A stretch of 40,938 bases of DNA. Source: Euryarchaeota archaeon UBA486 (GTDB taxonomy: Archaea; Thermoplasmatota; Poseidoniia; Poseidoniales; Poseidoniaceae). The notes beneath the pieces are model-generated. The model had not been told where the DNA came from and ran no database searches. It saw only the letters and a program-made list of their open reading frames with translations. Both the position numbers and the translations under genes were made by a program. Below, in pieces: positions 34,141-40,938 of the stretch (the first letter of the stretch is position 1; each line of letters opens with the position of its first letter). The DNA lies in the NCBI GenBank assembly GCA_002497765.1, contig DAET01000007.1:1-40938 (forward strand). Direction: 5' to 3'.

Positions 34141-35949
34141 ATGAGCGATGAAGAAGTTGATTCCGTGGCGATGGCGGAATGTGGTGCCTGCCGAGCCGTC
34201 ATCCCCATCGATTCTGAGGCATGCCCGGAGTGCGGTACGAAGTTTTCAGGCGTTTCTGAAGATGCGCTGGGCGAGTGCGGTGGATGTCAAGCCCTTGTTC
34301 CCCTCGACTCAACACGCTGCCCCGAGTGCGGTGTGCTGTTCGTTGCCGATGACGTGGTTGATATCTTGCGACAATGGGTTGCGGACACGGGCATCAACAT
34401 CCGAAAATTGTTTGATCGCTTTGATGAAAACAGCGACGGCACCATTGATTCTTCAGAATTGAAACAGGGCCTACTTAGCCTAAACCTCGCTGATCTCCCG
34501 CCATCACAAGTTGACCGCCTGGTCGCTGAAATTGATGCAGACGGAAACGGGCTTATCGATTTGGATGAATTTGATGCCATTTTGAGCGGCGACGAAGTCG
34601 AGCCATCGAATGAGGCTTCAAGCGAACCCGTGGAACAAGAGGAAGAAACACCCTCACAAGAGGAGGGTGAGGGCGATGATGAAGTCGTTGTCGAGATTGA
34701 CTCGGACGAGGACCAATCCAATGATGAAGAGGATATTGAAGTTGAAGATGAAGTCATCTCCACTGACATTGATGACGAAGAATTTGACCTTGAGGATGAT
34801 GTGGGCGCGGACGCAGGTGACGATACTGATGCATCATACGTCAGCGATTCATCTGACGAAGAGGTAGGCGATGAAGCCACGGAAGAATCCGACGAAGAGG
34901 CGGCTGCTGAGCACCCATTGGCTGCTTTGGCCGTCATGATGGACGAACATGACATATCAGCCCAACGAATGTTCAACGAGCTTGATGTTGATGGGAACGG
35001 GACGATCTCAATGGCTGAATTGCGAAGTGCGCTCCGTGAAAAATACGGAGATGTTCTCGACATTGAAGACGTGGACGCCATCATGGAGGCAGTTGATGAT
35101 GACGATGACGGCTTGATCGACATCACCGAATTCTATGACTCGATGGAATCCTTGGACGACCATGAGGAAGCTGTCATCGCTCACGAAGTCGAGAAGGAGT
35201 TCCCGACCGTCTGGCAAAAGCGGATGATGTCGAAATCCTGGAACGACGCCGTTTGGCCTATCCTTCACGTTGGATTTGGAATTCTGATAGCACTTGTGCT
35301 GGTCAATGCACTCTTCGGACCGGTTGATGGTAGCGGAGGCAACGTTGCCTATGTGCCCAACGATTCAGGATTGATTCCAGAAGGTGGTTTATCAGAAGGT
35401 GACATCTACAAGTGTGACGAAAAATACCAGGAAGGTGGATGTCCGAACTCATTGACGATTATGGGTGGCCCAGATTCAAACTTTTCAATGCCCAAGGACT
35501 TCTATCTTGATGGAATCCTGCTGATGATGATTTCGACCTTGGGCCTGATCGGTTCATTGTTCCTTCACCTTGTGAAAGCACCTGAATGGCGTGCGCGGGC
35601 GAAGGCAATGAAGGAATTTGAAGAAGACAAAGCCGATGCATCCAACGAGTCAGAGGAAGCAACCGAGGAAGATCTTGAAGATGAGACAGAAGATGAAGTC
35701 GAAGACGATGCAGATGATGATTCAGAGTTCGAAGAAGATGAAGACGGTGATTTCGAGGACGATGAGGTTGAGGGTGACGAAGATGAAGACGCCATCGACA
35801 TCGGTTCGCACATCGGTCTGGTCTTTGATGACGAGGAAGTGTTCGGTGTCATCGTAGAATTCGATGACGAGGAGGAGACCGTGACCATCGAAGAAGACGG
35901 GACGGGCGACCTGGTGACCGGCTACCAAGAAGACATGTTCATTGAGTGA
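34141..35949 (+). CDS. Membrane EF-hand protein with tandem zinc ribbons, highly acidic
   Basis: A protein of about 602 residues, family not recognised as a whole. Two N-terminal zinc ribbons (CGAC...CPEC at 14-31; CGGC...CPEC at 46-63) are followed by an EF-hand pair with 12-residue loops at 95-106 and 132-143. Next is an Asp/Glu-rich linker of about 100 residues, then a second EF-hand pair (282-293 and 319-330). Two membrane spans (about 372-392 and 457-478) flank a loop with two cysteines, and a second very acidic tract precedes a C-terminal beta-rich segment (IGLVFDDEEVFGVIVEF). Every EF loop has Asp at position 1, Gly at 6 and Glu at 12, so Ca2+ binding is likely. ATG 34141 follows AGGTGG. 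Confidence 0.85.
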   Translation: MSDEEVDSVAMAECGACRAVIPIDSEACPECGTKFSGVSEDALGECGGCQALVPLDSTRCPECGVLFVADDVVDILRQWVADTGINIRKLFDRFDENSDGTIDSSELKQGLLSLNLADLPPSQVDRLVAEIDADGNGLIDLDEFDAILSGDEVEPSNEASSEPVEQEEETPSQEEGEGDDEVVVEIDSDEDQSNDEEDIEVEDEVISTDIDDEEFDLEDDVGADAGDDTDASYVSDSSDEEVGDEATEESDEEAAAEHPLAALAVMMDEHDISAQRMFNELDVDGNGTISMAELRSALREKYGDVLDIEDVDAIMEAVDDDDDGLIDITEFYDSMESLDDHEEAVIAHEVEKEFPTVWQKRMMSKSWNDAVWPILHVGFGILIALVLVNALFGPVDGSGGNVAYVPNDSGLIPEGGLSEGDIYKCDEKYQEGGCPNSLTIMGGPDSNFSMPKDFYLDGILLMMISTLGLIGSLFLHLVKAPEWRARAKAMKEFEEDKADASNESEEATEEDLEDETEDEVEDDADDDSEFEEDEDGDFEDDEVEGDEDEDAIDIGSHIGLVFDDEEVFGVIVEFDDEEETVTIEEDGTGDLVTGYQEDMFIE

Positions 35950-35953
35950 GCGC

Positions 35954-36328
35954 ATGGTCAAGTCAGACCCACTTGAACGGCTTAACGGCCTTGCTGTATG
36001 CCCTGTGTGCGGTTGCTTTGACCGAAAAGGGATGTACCGATGTTCAGAGTGTGGGACATTTCACGCAGGCGCCATCATGGAGGACCGGGAACCACCCAGT
36101 CCTGCTGAACAACAAGCCATCCAAGACGCTACGGCACCTCCTCTGGATCCGTCTGTGTATTCACTCGGGCCGAACGCGTCCATTCCCGAGGAGTCCTTTG
36201 ATGAATCTGAAGACGTGCGACGTTGGGATGGCGGTTCGACGGACTTCACGTTCGCCGATGATGACGACCCTCCCCTGGCGAAGTTGGAATTGCCCCCGCC
36301 TGAAAACGTAGCCTCTGATGAAGATTAG
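35954..36328 (+). CDS. Small zinc-ribbon acidic protein, uncharacterised
   Basis: A 124-residue protein with a probable zinc site, C16/C19 (CPVC) and C30/C33 (CSEC), close to the N-terminus. It is followed by a proline- and acid-rich tail without clear structure. No family is recognised. It starts 4 nt after the EF-hand gene stop (ATG 35954; a TTG at 35942 would overlap that gene), so it is probably co-transcribed. The zinc site pattern is like that of the EF-hand protein, suggesting related partners. A second frame in this stretch (35946-36311) has no zinc motif or acidic tail and is rejected. Confidence 0.72.
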   Translation: MVKSDPLERLNGLAVCPVCGCFDRKGMYRCSECGTFHAGAIMEDREPPSPAEQQAIQDATAPPLDPSVYSLGPNASIPEESFDESEDVRRWDGGSTDFTFADDDDPPLAKLELPPPENVASDED

Positions 36329-36392
36329 TTATTCTTTAATGGAATGATAATTGTCATAAAAGGCCTTTCTACAGAAAATCAATGAGAATCAA
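36329..36392. other. AT-rich intergenic region between small zinc protein and tRNA-Val
   Basis: This 64-bp stretch is AT-rich, with a short TTATTCTTTAAT run just after the stop codon and the 10-bp palindrome AAAGGCCTTT at 36359-36368. Both could act in termination for the converging transcripts. No gene is seen. Confidence 0.3.
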
Positions 36393-36469
36393 TGGTGGGC
36401 TCGGAGAGAATCGAACTCTCGATCTTTGCCATGTCAAGGCAACGTCATAAACCCCTAGACCACGAGCCC
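36393..36469 (-). tRNA. tRNA-Val (anticodon GAC), CCA encoded
   Basis: On the minus strand a full cloverleaf can be drawn. The acceptor GGGCUCG pairs with CGAGCCC. The D arm has a GUC/GAC stem with a GGGG-containing loop. The anticodon stem UUGCC/GGCAA encloses UUGACAU (anticodon GAC). The T arm is GAGAG-UUCGAUU-CUCUC. The discriminator is A, followed by CCA in the DNA. The molecule is 74 nt without CCA and 77 with it. No intron is seen. It reads valine codons GUC and GUU. Confidence 0.95.
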
Positions 36470-36494
36470 TAGGTAGGTTGACCCACCTGACATT

Positions 36495-36507
36495 TCTATT
36501 AAATCAA
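36495..36507 (-). promoter_or_regulatory. TATA-like element upstream of tRNA-Val
   Basis: On the minus strand ATTTAATAGAAA lies about 26-38 nt before the tRNA 5' end, the expected place for an archaeal TATA box. It is one of the few AT-rich blocks in the vicinity. Inferred. Confidence 0.45.
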
Positions 36508-36530
36508 TTCGGTAGGTCGGTGTGTTGAAC

Positions 36531-36683
36531 TCATGCGATGATCTTCGATATTTTACCGGTGCAGCCTGGTTGTGAACAAAAACCAGCCATCCGCGTTCGT
36601 CCATTGGACATGACAATTTTCTCGCCATTCTTGATAGGGCCGTATTGTTTGCACTTCATGCAGTAGCCTTGGATATCAGACAT
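36531..36683 (-). CDS. DUF5679-like small zinc protein
   Basis: A 50-residue protein resembling DUF5679, common in Archaea. It has GYCMKCKQYGPI, then the basic VMSNGRTRMAGFC strand, then CSQPGCTGKI. Four cysteines in two pairs (CMKC and CSQPGC) probably bind zinc. The function of the family is unknown; its basic face and small size fit a nucleic-acid or ribosome binder. The start is set at ATG 36683 (MSDIQGYC) because the 70 residues encoded upstream in the same frame look non-coding. It lies next to tRNA-Val on the same strand. Confidence 0.78.
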   Translation of the reverse strand: MSDIQGYCMKCKQYGPIKNGEKIVMSNGRTRMAGFCSQPGCTGKISKIIA

Positions 36684-36935
36684 GTTGCTCAACCGGTGCC
36701 ACTCAGTCCCGATATTGAACGCTTCTGTTCCCCCTTCCACAAGAATGGTGATTATTGGGCAAAAAGGAGGGGTTCGGAGGCCCAAAAATAGACAAATTGG
36801 CGAATTCAACACAACAGGGAGTGCAAAAACGCTTGACTGCGCTCCATTTTCTCCTTCATTGACCGAGTCATCTGTGCTAGCTCTCGGGCCCATGTCGCAT
36901 AACTCACATTATGCGACGAAACAGGCCACGAAATT
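36684..36935. other. Gene-poor interval with a perfect hairpin
   Basis: No convincing gene lies in these 252 bp. The stretch holds the promoter region of the DUF5679-like gene (GTTCAATATC on the minus strand at 36711-36720) and a hairpin at 36894-36917 close to the 3' end of the next gene. Confidence 0.4.
36894..36917. repeat. Perfect 9-bp inverted repeat (hairpin)
   Basis: GTCGCATAA and TTATGCGAC form perfect 9-bp arms around a 6-base loop (CTCACA). It lies 19-42 bp past the stop of the minus-strand ABM-like gene. No T-run follows on either strand, so a simple intrinsic terminator is not obvious; an operator or RNA-processing hairpin is possible. Confidence 0.6.
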
Positions 36936-37268
36936 TTAGCCATTTGAGCCAAAGTTCAGTTGACCCAGTTCATCATCAGGAATTTCGAAGATACCAACCA
37001 GTGGTGGACCTAACAAAAGCCCCTCGATCCCGCCATCTTCAACGTCAAGACTCGCCTGAATTTCTTGTGAGATCCGTTTCCAATCCTCTGATGATTGAAA
37101 CGCAGATTGAACGAGCATCATCGCTGATGATTCAGCTGCCGTACCCATCCATGCACCAATGCATCCCGGCTGGCGTCGTTTGTACTCCTGACGCGCCCGC
37201 AACATCCGGCGAAGTCGTGCATCCACACCTTTCTTCGCTGAACAAACAATGGTTTCAACCCAAGCCAT
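36936..37268 (-). CDS. Antibiotic-biosynthesis-monooxygenase-like (dimeric alpha/beta barrel) protein
   Basis: A protein of about 110 residues. The pattern is strand, helix with RLRRMLRARQEYKRRQPGCIGAWMG, strand with SSAMMLVQSAFQSSEDWKRIS, helix, and a last strand PPLVGIFEIP. This fits the small ABM / dimeric ferredoxin-like fold, whose members include heme-degrading enzymes, monooxygenases and many of unknown role. The assignment is by pattern and is moderate. The start is ATG 37268 (MAWVETIV); ATG 37277 adds three residues. An AT-rich GTTCAAAATAAG on the minus strand lies 15-26 nt upstream. The open frame on the opposite strand is rejected. Confidence 0.65.
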   Translation of the reverse strand: MAWVETIVCSAKKGVDARLRRMLRARQEYKRRQPGCIGAWMGTAAESSAMMLVQSAFQSSEDWKRISQEIQASLDVEDGGIEGLLLGPPLVGIFEIPDDELGQLNFGSNG

Positions 37269-37337
37269 GATAATCACTCAATCTTATTTTGAACGGCATT
37301 TCACAAAAACGCATTTTGCATGATTAATACAAGAAAT

Positions 37338-38594
37338 TCAATGAGCAATGAAGTTTCCATCAAGAACGGTTCCTGAGAATGGCGAAGCTGACGGGCGCAG
37401 ACACATGGCTTCCCAGTGAGGGCCATCCACGATGTTGAAGTTGGCAACAGCGCCCTCGGCGATAACGCCGTGCGCGAGCCCACTCGGGTGGGGTGTTGTC
37501 TTGGCAGCAGATGCTGTCACGGCCTCGATGGCATTGAGTGGATGTACGTTGCAACGTTGAACCATCAACGAACACATGAACGGGAGACTGAGTGTTTGGC
37601 AATTGGGATTGAAATCTGTTGCCAGCGTGAACGGAAGTTGGTTTTCAACCACCCATTCCATGTCGGGCCACGAATCGCCCATGGCATACGGTGTCCCAGG
37701 AAGGAAACCAGTGTTCACGCCAGACTGCTTCATGGCCATGCGAACTTCATTGGGCGTGTGGTATGCGTGATCTGCCGTGTCAACCCCGAGTGAACATGCA
37801 AGTTCGCCGCCACCACCATCAACGAATTCATCCACGTGCATTCGTAGACGGAGGCCCGCTGATTTCGAGGCCTTCAGTAGATCTTCACTCTCTTCGACAG
37901 AGAACCACCCAGGTTCGCAGAACACATCGGCTGACCTGGCAATCCCTTGGTCAATGACCGCTGGCAGTTGTTCACTGATCAACGACTCGACATACTCTTC
38001 GTGGGTTGTATCAGATGGCACATCATGCGCCCCCATCCAGGTGGGGTCTATGCTGGGCGTGTGCTCAATTGTATTGAGTCGATCCATCACGTTGAGTAAT
38101 TTCAGCTCTGATTCAGTTGATAATCCGTAGCCGCTTTTTGCTTCCATGTGCGTGGTGCCCGTTCGCAACGCGCTTCGCAAACGTGCATAGCCCAACGCCA
38201 ACAAGTCCTCGTCCAATGCCGAACGAGTGCATTGGACCGTTGAGCGAATACCGCCTCCCATCGAGGCGATTTCGGCGTACGTCTTGCCTTCTTGCCGCCA
38301 AGCCACCTCTTGAGAGCGGTCGCCCGACCACAAGAGGTGCGTGTGTCCATCAACAAGACCAGGCACCACGGCCTGCCCACCGAGGTCATGGACATGGATG
38401 CCTTCTATGGAAGCAGATGTGCCTTGAACGCCAAGACCGAACTCATCGATGATGTCCTGTGAAGGTTGAATTGATTGTATTTCATTACCTTCTACAACTA
38501 TTGCCATCCCAGCAGCAAGTGTTGCTTCTTCATCCAAGGGGCGGCTCGTATCGAAATGCACCATCCTGCCTGCATTGAGATAGATGGTCCGCAC
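37338..38594 (-). CDS. hutI: Imidazolonepropionase
   Basis: An amidohydrolase of about 418 residues that opens 4-imidazolone-5-propionate to N-formimino-L-glutamate. Motifs seen are the metal-binding GLVDGHTHLLWSGDRSQE, MGGGIRSTVQ, TTHMEAKSGYGL, LRMHVDEF (metal His), the VDTADHAYH segment and LATDFNPNC with the conserved Asp. The N-terminal beta segment VRTIYLNAGRMVHFD begins at GTG 38594, which is chosen because an earlier ATG (38684) lies inside kae1 on the other strand. GTTCTTCAA on the minus strand lies 23-31 nt upstream of the GTG, so a leaderless transcript is likely. It supplies the third step of the histidine route begun by hutH and hutU. Confidence 0.94.
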   Translation of the reverse strand: MRTIYLNAGRMVHFDTSRPLDEEATLAAGMAIVVEGNEIQSIQPSQDIIDEFGLGVQGTSASIEGIHVHDLGGQAVVPGLVDGHTHLLWSGDRSQEVAWRQEGKTYAEIASMGGGIRSTVQCTRSALDEDLLALGYARLRSALRTGTTHMEAKSGYGLSTESELKLLNVMDRLNTIEHTPSIDPTWMGAHDVPSDTTHEEYVESLISEQLPAVIDQGIARSADVFCEPGWFSVEESEDLLKASKSAGLRLRMHVDEFVDGGGGELACSLGVDTADHAYHTPNEVRMAMKQSGVNTGFLPGTPYAMGDSWPDMEWVVENQLPFTLATDFNPNCQTLSLPFMCSLMVQRCNVHPLNAIEAVTASAAKTTPHPSGLAHGVIAEGAVANFNIVDGPHWEAMCLRPSASPFSGTVLDGNFIAH

Positions 38595-38616
38595 ATACCA
38601 TAACAGGGGAAGAGGG

Positions 38617-38625
38617 TTGAAGAAC
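38617..38625 (-). promoter_or_regulatory. GTTCTTCAA element upstream of hutI
   Basis: On the minus strand GTTCTTCAA lies 23-31 nt before the hutI GTG, like the elements at the transaldolase and CocE-like genes. On the plus strand it falls 21-29 nt before kae1, so it may serve both divergent genes. Confidence 0.35.
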
Positions 38626-38645
38626 AATCGGTTGGTGGGCGTTTC

Positions 38646-39653
38646 ATGGCAGGATGGACCCTCGGAATTGAAACGACGGCTCACACTCTATCGTTTGGCC
38701 TTGTGGACCACAACGGCATCCCTTATCCTGCAGCGAGCGATACGCTCCGGCCTGACCAAGGCGGCATTCATCCTCGAGAGGCTGCTGACCACCACAAAGA
38801 CGTGGCTGCCATGTTGTTCCAGCGAGTCTTGGAGGAACACGACTTGTCGACGGACGACATCGGAGCAGTGGCCTATTCTCAAGGGCCCGGTCTCGGACCT
38901 TGCCTTCGTGTCGGTGCGGCCATCGCTCGTGGATTGGCAACGCGAATGGATGTTCCACTGATCGGCGTCAACCATTGCGTCGCCCACATTGAAATTGGTC
39001 GCCAACAATGCGGGTGCGACGACCCCGTTCTGCTGTATGTATCTGGCGGCAATACGCAGGTCATTGCTCGATTGAACGGGCGGTACCGGGTCCTTGGTGA
39101 AACCTTGGACATCGGGATTGGAAACATGCTTGACAAATTCGCACGAAACCAAGGCATTCCGTTTCCCGGCGGACCAAAGATTGAGCAACTTGCCAAGCAG
39201 TACCTCGAACGGGAACCTCACCCTGACATGGAGGGGCTGCAATTGCCCTACGCCGTTCGTGGAATGGACCTGGCCTTCTCAGGATTGTTGACGGCTGCTC
39301 AGCGGTTGGTCGACAACGGAGCGCCGTTGGACGCTGTGTGTTGGTCGTTGCAAGAACACGCCTTTGCTTCATGTGTCGAAGTTGCCGAGCGAGCCATGGC
39401 CCACACCGGTAAGTCCGAGTTGCTTCTTGGCGGCGGTGTTGCCTGCAACCAGCGTATTCGTACCATGTGCGAAGAAATGTCAAGCGATCGTGAGGGTTCT
39501 TCGCATGCGCCACCACGCATGTACTGCATCGACAATGGGACGATGATTGCGCTGCTTGGATTCCTTGAACTCCAGAAGCGAACAACGTCGCTCGAACAAA
39601 GCGCCATTGACCAATACCTGCGAACGGACCAAACCCCAATCGTTTGGTCCTAA
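38646..39653 (+). CDS. kae1: tRNA N6-threonylcarbamoyladenosine synthesis protein Kae1
   Basis: A 335-residue ASKHA-fold protein, the catalytic subunit of the KEOPS complex that adds threonylcarbamoyl to A37 of ANN-reading tRNAs. Seen are LGIETTAHTLSFGLVD at the N-terminus, the metal-binding H110/H114 in GVNHCVAHIE, the phosphate loop LLYVSGGNTQV, GIGNMLDKFAR, FSGLLTAAQ and the C-terminal GGGVACNQRIR and CIDNGTMIALLG. No Bud32 kinase is fused, unlike in some methanogens and halophiles. It is divergent from hutI and followed by an uncharacterised charged protein. Confidence 0.96.
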   Translation: MAGWTLGIETTAHTLSFGLVDHNGIPYPAASDTLRPDQGGIHPREAADHHKDVAAMLFQRVLEEHDLSTDDIGAVAYSQGPGLGPCLRVGAAIARGLATRMDVPLIGVNHCVAHIEIGRQQCGCDDPVLLYVSGGNTQVIARLNGRYRVLGETLDIGIGNMLDKFARNQGIPFPGGPKIEQLAKQYLEREPHPDMEGLQLPYAVRGMDLAFSGLLTAAQRLVDNGAPLDAVCWSLQEHAFASCVEVAERAMAHTGKSELLLGGGVACNQRIRTMCEEMSSDREGSSHAPPRMYCIDNGTMIALLGFLELQKRTTSLEQSAIDQYLRTDQTPIVWS

Positions 39654-39699
39654 CCGGTTTCGAACCATACGGTTTTAACGGGTCGTCGTCCGCCATCCT

Positions 39700-40566
39700 T
39701 TGGGGGTCTTACCAATCAACGGTCGTCGAGGTGGCAGGAAGGAGGAATTCAACCCCTTCGCGAAAGATGCCTCCCAACAACACCGTCGCCGTCGCGACGA
39801 GCGCGAACGGCAACACCCTCGCCGACCGACGACGCCTGTGGAGCAACCCGCTGCTCCGCAGAAGGACATCAAGGCCGACCTTGAGCGTAAACAGCGAGAA
39901 GCGATGGAGAAGCTGGAACAAAAAGGCGATGTCCAAGCTCCAGCAGTTGCTCCAGCCCCTGTTCCGGTGGCTCGTGAAGCGACTCGCCAAACCGAAGAAA
40001 AACCCATTGTCCAGTCTCATGAAGACCGGTTGGCTGAATTGCGGAGAAAATCCGAGGCGACAAAGCAAAACGCATCGCGGATTGAGGCCACGCCCGAATT
40101 GAAATCTGCTGAGCCAGAAGTAATCGCATCCGAGGCCGTTGCGAACGTACAACCCTCTGACCTCCAAGCGGCTCAGCAAGAACAGGGTCGAGAGGATGCC
40201 GTCTCCGTCAAGAGCGCAAAGAATGTCTTCGCTCGAATCGAGACGAAAATCGCGCCAAAACAAGACCGCCGCCGCGGCCGTCGCAGGATGGACAAAAAGG
40301 GCGGTGGCCGCCAAAAGCAGGAGAAGAAACTCAACCGGCAAAAGTACCTCGAGTACAAGTATGCGGCTAAAGACATTCTCGACAACCCCAACGTTCCCGA
40401 AGAACACCGCTCAAACGTCCTGGGACAAATTTGGGCAAAAGGCGAGCGGCAAGGCATCGATGAGTGCCTTGATTACATTGAATCGAAAGAAGAAGAATTG
40501 ATCCTCCCAGCCGAGGTCGGCGAACAACTGCGAGACCTTGTCAAGAGAATGACCACAAAGAGATGA
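39700..40566 (+). CDS. Uncharacterised charged protein with conserved-looking C-terminal domain
   Basis: A 288-residue protein, not recognised. The first about 200 residues are rich in Arg, Glu, Gln, Pro and Ala and probably disordered, with basic clusters (RRRRDERERQHPRR; RRRGRRRMDKKGGGR). The last about 75 residues look folded and helical (KYLEYKYAAKDILDNPNVPEEHRSNV and RQGIDECLDYIESKEEEL). The layout is like that of RNA- or ribosome-associated proteins. The start appears to be TTG 39700; no ATG or GTG lies between the preceding in-frame stop (39676) and it. It is followed by a SlyD-like gene 4 nt after its stop. Confidence 0.7.
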   Translation: MGVLPINGRRGGRKEEFNPFAKDASQQHRRRRDERERQHPRRPTTPVEQPAAPQKDIKADLERKQREAMEKLEQKGDVQAPAVAPAPVPVAREATRQTEEKPIVQSHEDRLAELRRKSEATKQNASRIEATPELKSAEPEVIASEAVANVQPSDLQAAQQEQGREDAVSVKSAKNVFARIETKIAPKQDRRRGRRRMDKKGGGRQKQEKKLNRQKYLEYKYAAKDILDNPNVPEEHRSNVLGQIWAKGERQGIDECLDYIESKEEELILPAEVGEQLRDLVKRMTTKR

Positions 40567-40570
40567 TACC

Positions 40571-40938
40571 ATGGCTGAACTGAAAATTGCAAACAACGTT
40601 GTCGCACGAGTGCATTACACAGGAACACTGCCAGACAGCGGTGAAGTGTTTGACTCAAGCGAAGGCCGAGACCCTCTGACATTTCTGGTCGGCCACCGAA
40701 AAATGATTCCAGGTTTCGAGGAAGAAATGATGGGGGCTATCATCGGTGAGCGCAGAGAGTTCACCTTAGAAGCACACAGAGCCTACGGCGACCGAGATGA
40801 TGAAGCCATCCTTCAAATTCCACGGAACAACTTTGCCCAGTTGGAAGAAAGCACGGGGCAATCCCTGGAAGTTGGCATGCAGTTGGTCGCACAAATGCCG
40901 CACGGTCCAGCCCCTTTTCTGATCTTGGAACTGAGTGA
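40571..40938 (+). CDS. FKBP-type peptidyl-prolyl isomerase, SlyD-like (truncated by window end)
   Basis: The first about 122 residues of a SlyD-type peptidyl-prolyl cis-trans isomerase and chaperone run off the window end. Visible motifs are VARVHYTGTLPDSGEVFDSS, the active-site FLVGHRKMIPGFEEEMMG, and AHRAYGDRDDEAILQIPRNNF leading into the inserted chaperone flap domain. The ATG at 40571 is close to the previous stop (40566), so it is probably co-transcribed. SlyD-like enzymes aid folding and can bind metals through a His-rich tail, which lies outside this window. Confidence 0.92.
   Translation, partial: MAELKIANNVVARVHYTGTLPDSGEVFDSSEGRDPLTFLVGHRKMIPGFEEEMMGAIIGERREFTLEAHRAYGDRDDEAILQIPRNNFAQLEESTGQSLEVGMQLVAQMPHGPAPFLILELS

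Noticed and set aside
34287..35126. A Ser-rich 279-residue minus-strand frame
   Set aside because: The Ser richness is the reverse reading of Asp/Glu codons of the acidic EF-hand protein.
36684..36893. N-terminal extension of the DUF5679-like protein
   Set aside because: The added 70 residues look like translated intergenic DNA, and the family is normally about 45-55 residues.
36911..37270. A 119-residue plus-strand frame
   Set aside because: It is antisense to the ABM-like gene, whose strand-helix pattern and upstream AT-rich element are more convincing.
1..40938. Mobile elements, prophage, CRISPR arrays or rRNA genes
   Set aside because: No transposase, integrase, capsid, terminal repeats, spaced direct repeats or rRNA sequence were seen on either strand.

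Overview
The window reads as a piece of an archaeal chromosome, most likely a Marine Group II euryarchaeon (Candidatus Poseidoniales, Thermoplasmatota). This is inferred from gene content; no 16S gene is present. Archaeal information-processing genes (PriS primase subunit, PAN proteasome ATPase, MBF1 with zinc ribbon, Kae1, Tsr3, MetRS with a C-terminal EMAP-like domain, a DUF5679-like zinc protein) sit beside bacterial-type metabolic genes, with short intergenic gaps, many 4-bp start/stop overlaps and several very acidic proteins. I see no insertion sequence, phage, CRISPR array or integration site; this is core chromosome.

Layout. 1-4.6 kb, minus strand: an OPT-family transporter, the two halves of a split transketolase and a small transaldolase (non-oxidative pentose phosphate metabolism). 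4.7-7.7 kb: a PMR1/SPCA-like P-type Ca2+/Mn2+ ATPase, divergent from the transporter. 7.7-15.7 kb, plus strand, closely packed: mqnE-mqnA-mqnD (futalosine menaquinone route), a half-length deoxyhypusine-hydroxylase-like HEAT protein, a small zinc protein, priS, a proline-rich protein with a duplicated C-terminal motif, a four-TM membrane protein with a histone-H1-like Lys/Ala tail, and a membrane-anchored alpha/beta hydrolase. 15.6-19.1 kb: a CNNM/CorC-like DUF21-CBS protein and MetRS. 19.1-22.1 kb, minus strand: PAN, glutamate formimidoyltransferase, formimidoyl-THF cyclodeaminase. 22.2-27.6 kb, plus strand: MBF1, Tsr3, FdhD, a YdeP-type molybdopterin oxidoreductase and an MFS transporter. 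27.6-29.5 kb: a secreted or anchored CocE/X-Pro peptidase-family hydrolase. 29.6-33.2 kb: hutU-hutH. 33.2-36.3 kb: a DUF835-like protein, a membrane EF-hand/zinc-ribbon acidic protein and a small zinc protein. 36.4 kb: tRNA-Val(GAC). 36.5-38.6 kb: a DUF5679-like protein, an ABM-like protein and hutI. 38.6-40.9 kb: kae1, an uncharacterised charged protein and a truncated SlyD/FKBP.

Working together. The window holds every step from histidine to glutamate plus methenyl-THF by the formiminotransferase route used by animals: HutH, HutU, HutI, formimidoyltransferase and cyclodeaminase. The genes lie in three places over about 19 kb. HutU resembles the long animal-type urocanase. The most striking single gene is the HEAT-repeat protein at 10.7 kb, which matches the C-terminal half of eukaryotic deoxyhypusine hydroxylase, including a shared linker motif. 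A recurrent GTTCT-centred, often palindromic element lies about 20-45 nt ahead of several gene starts and may be a promoter or operator element of this lineage.
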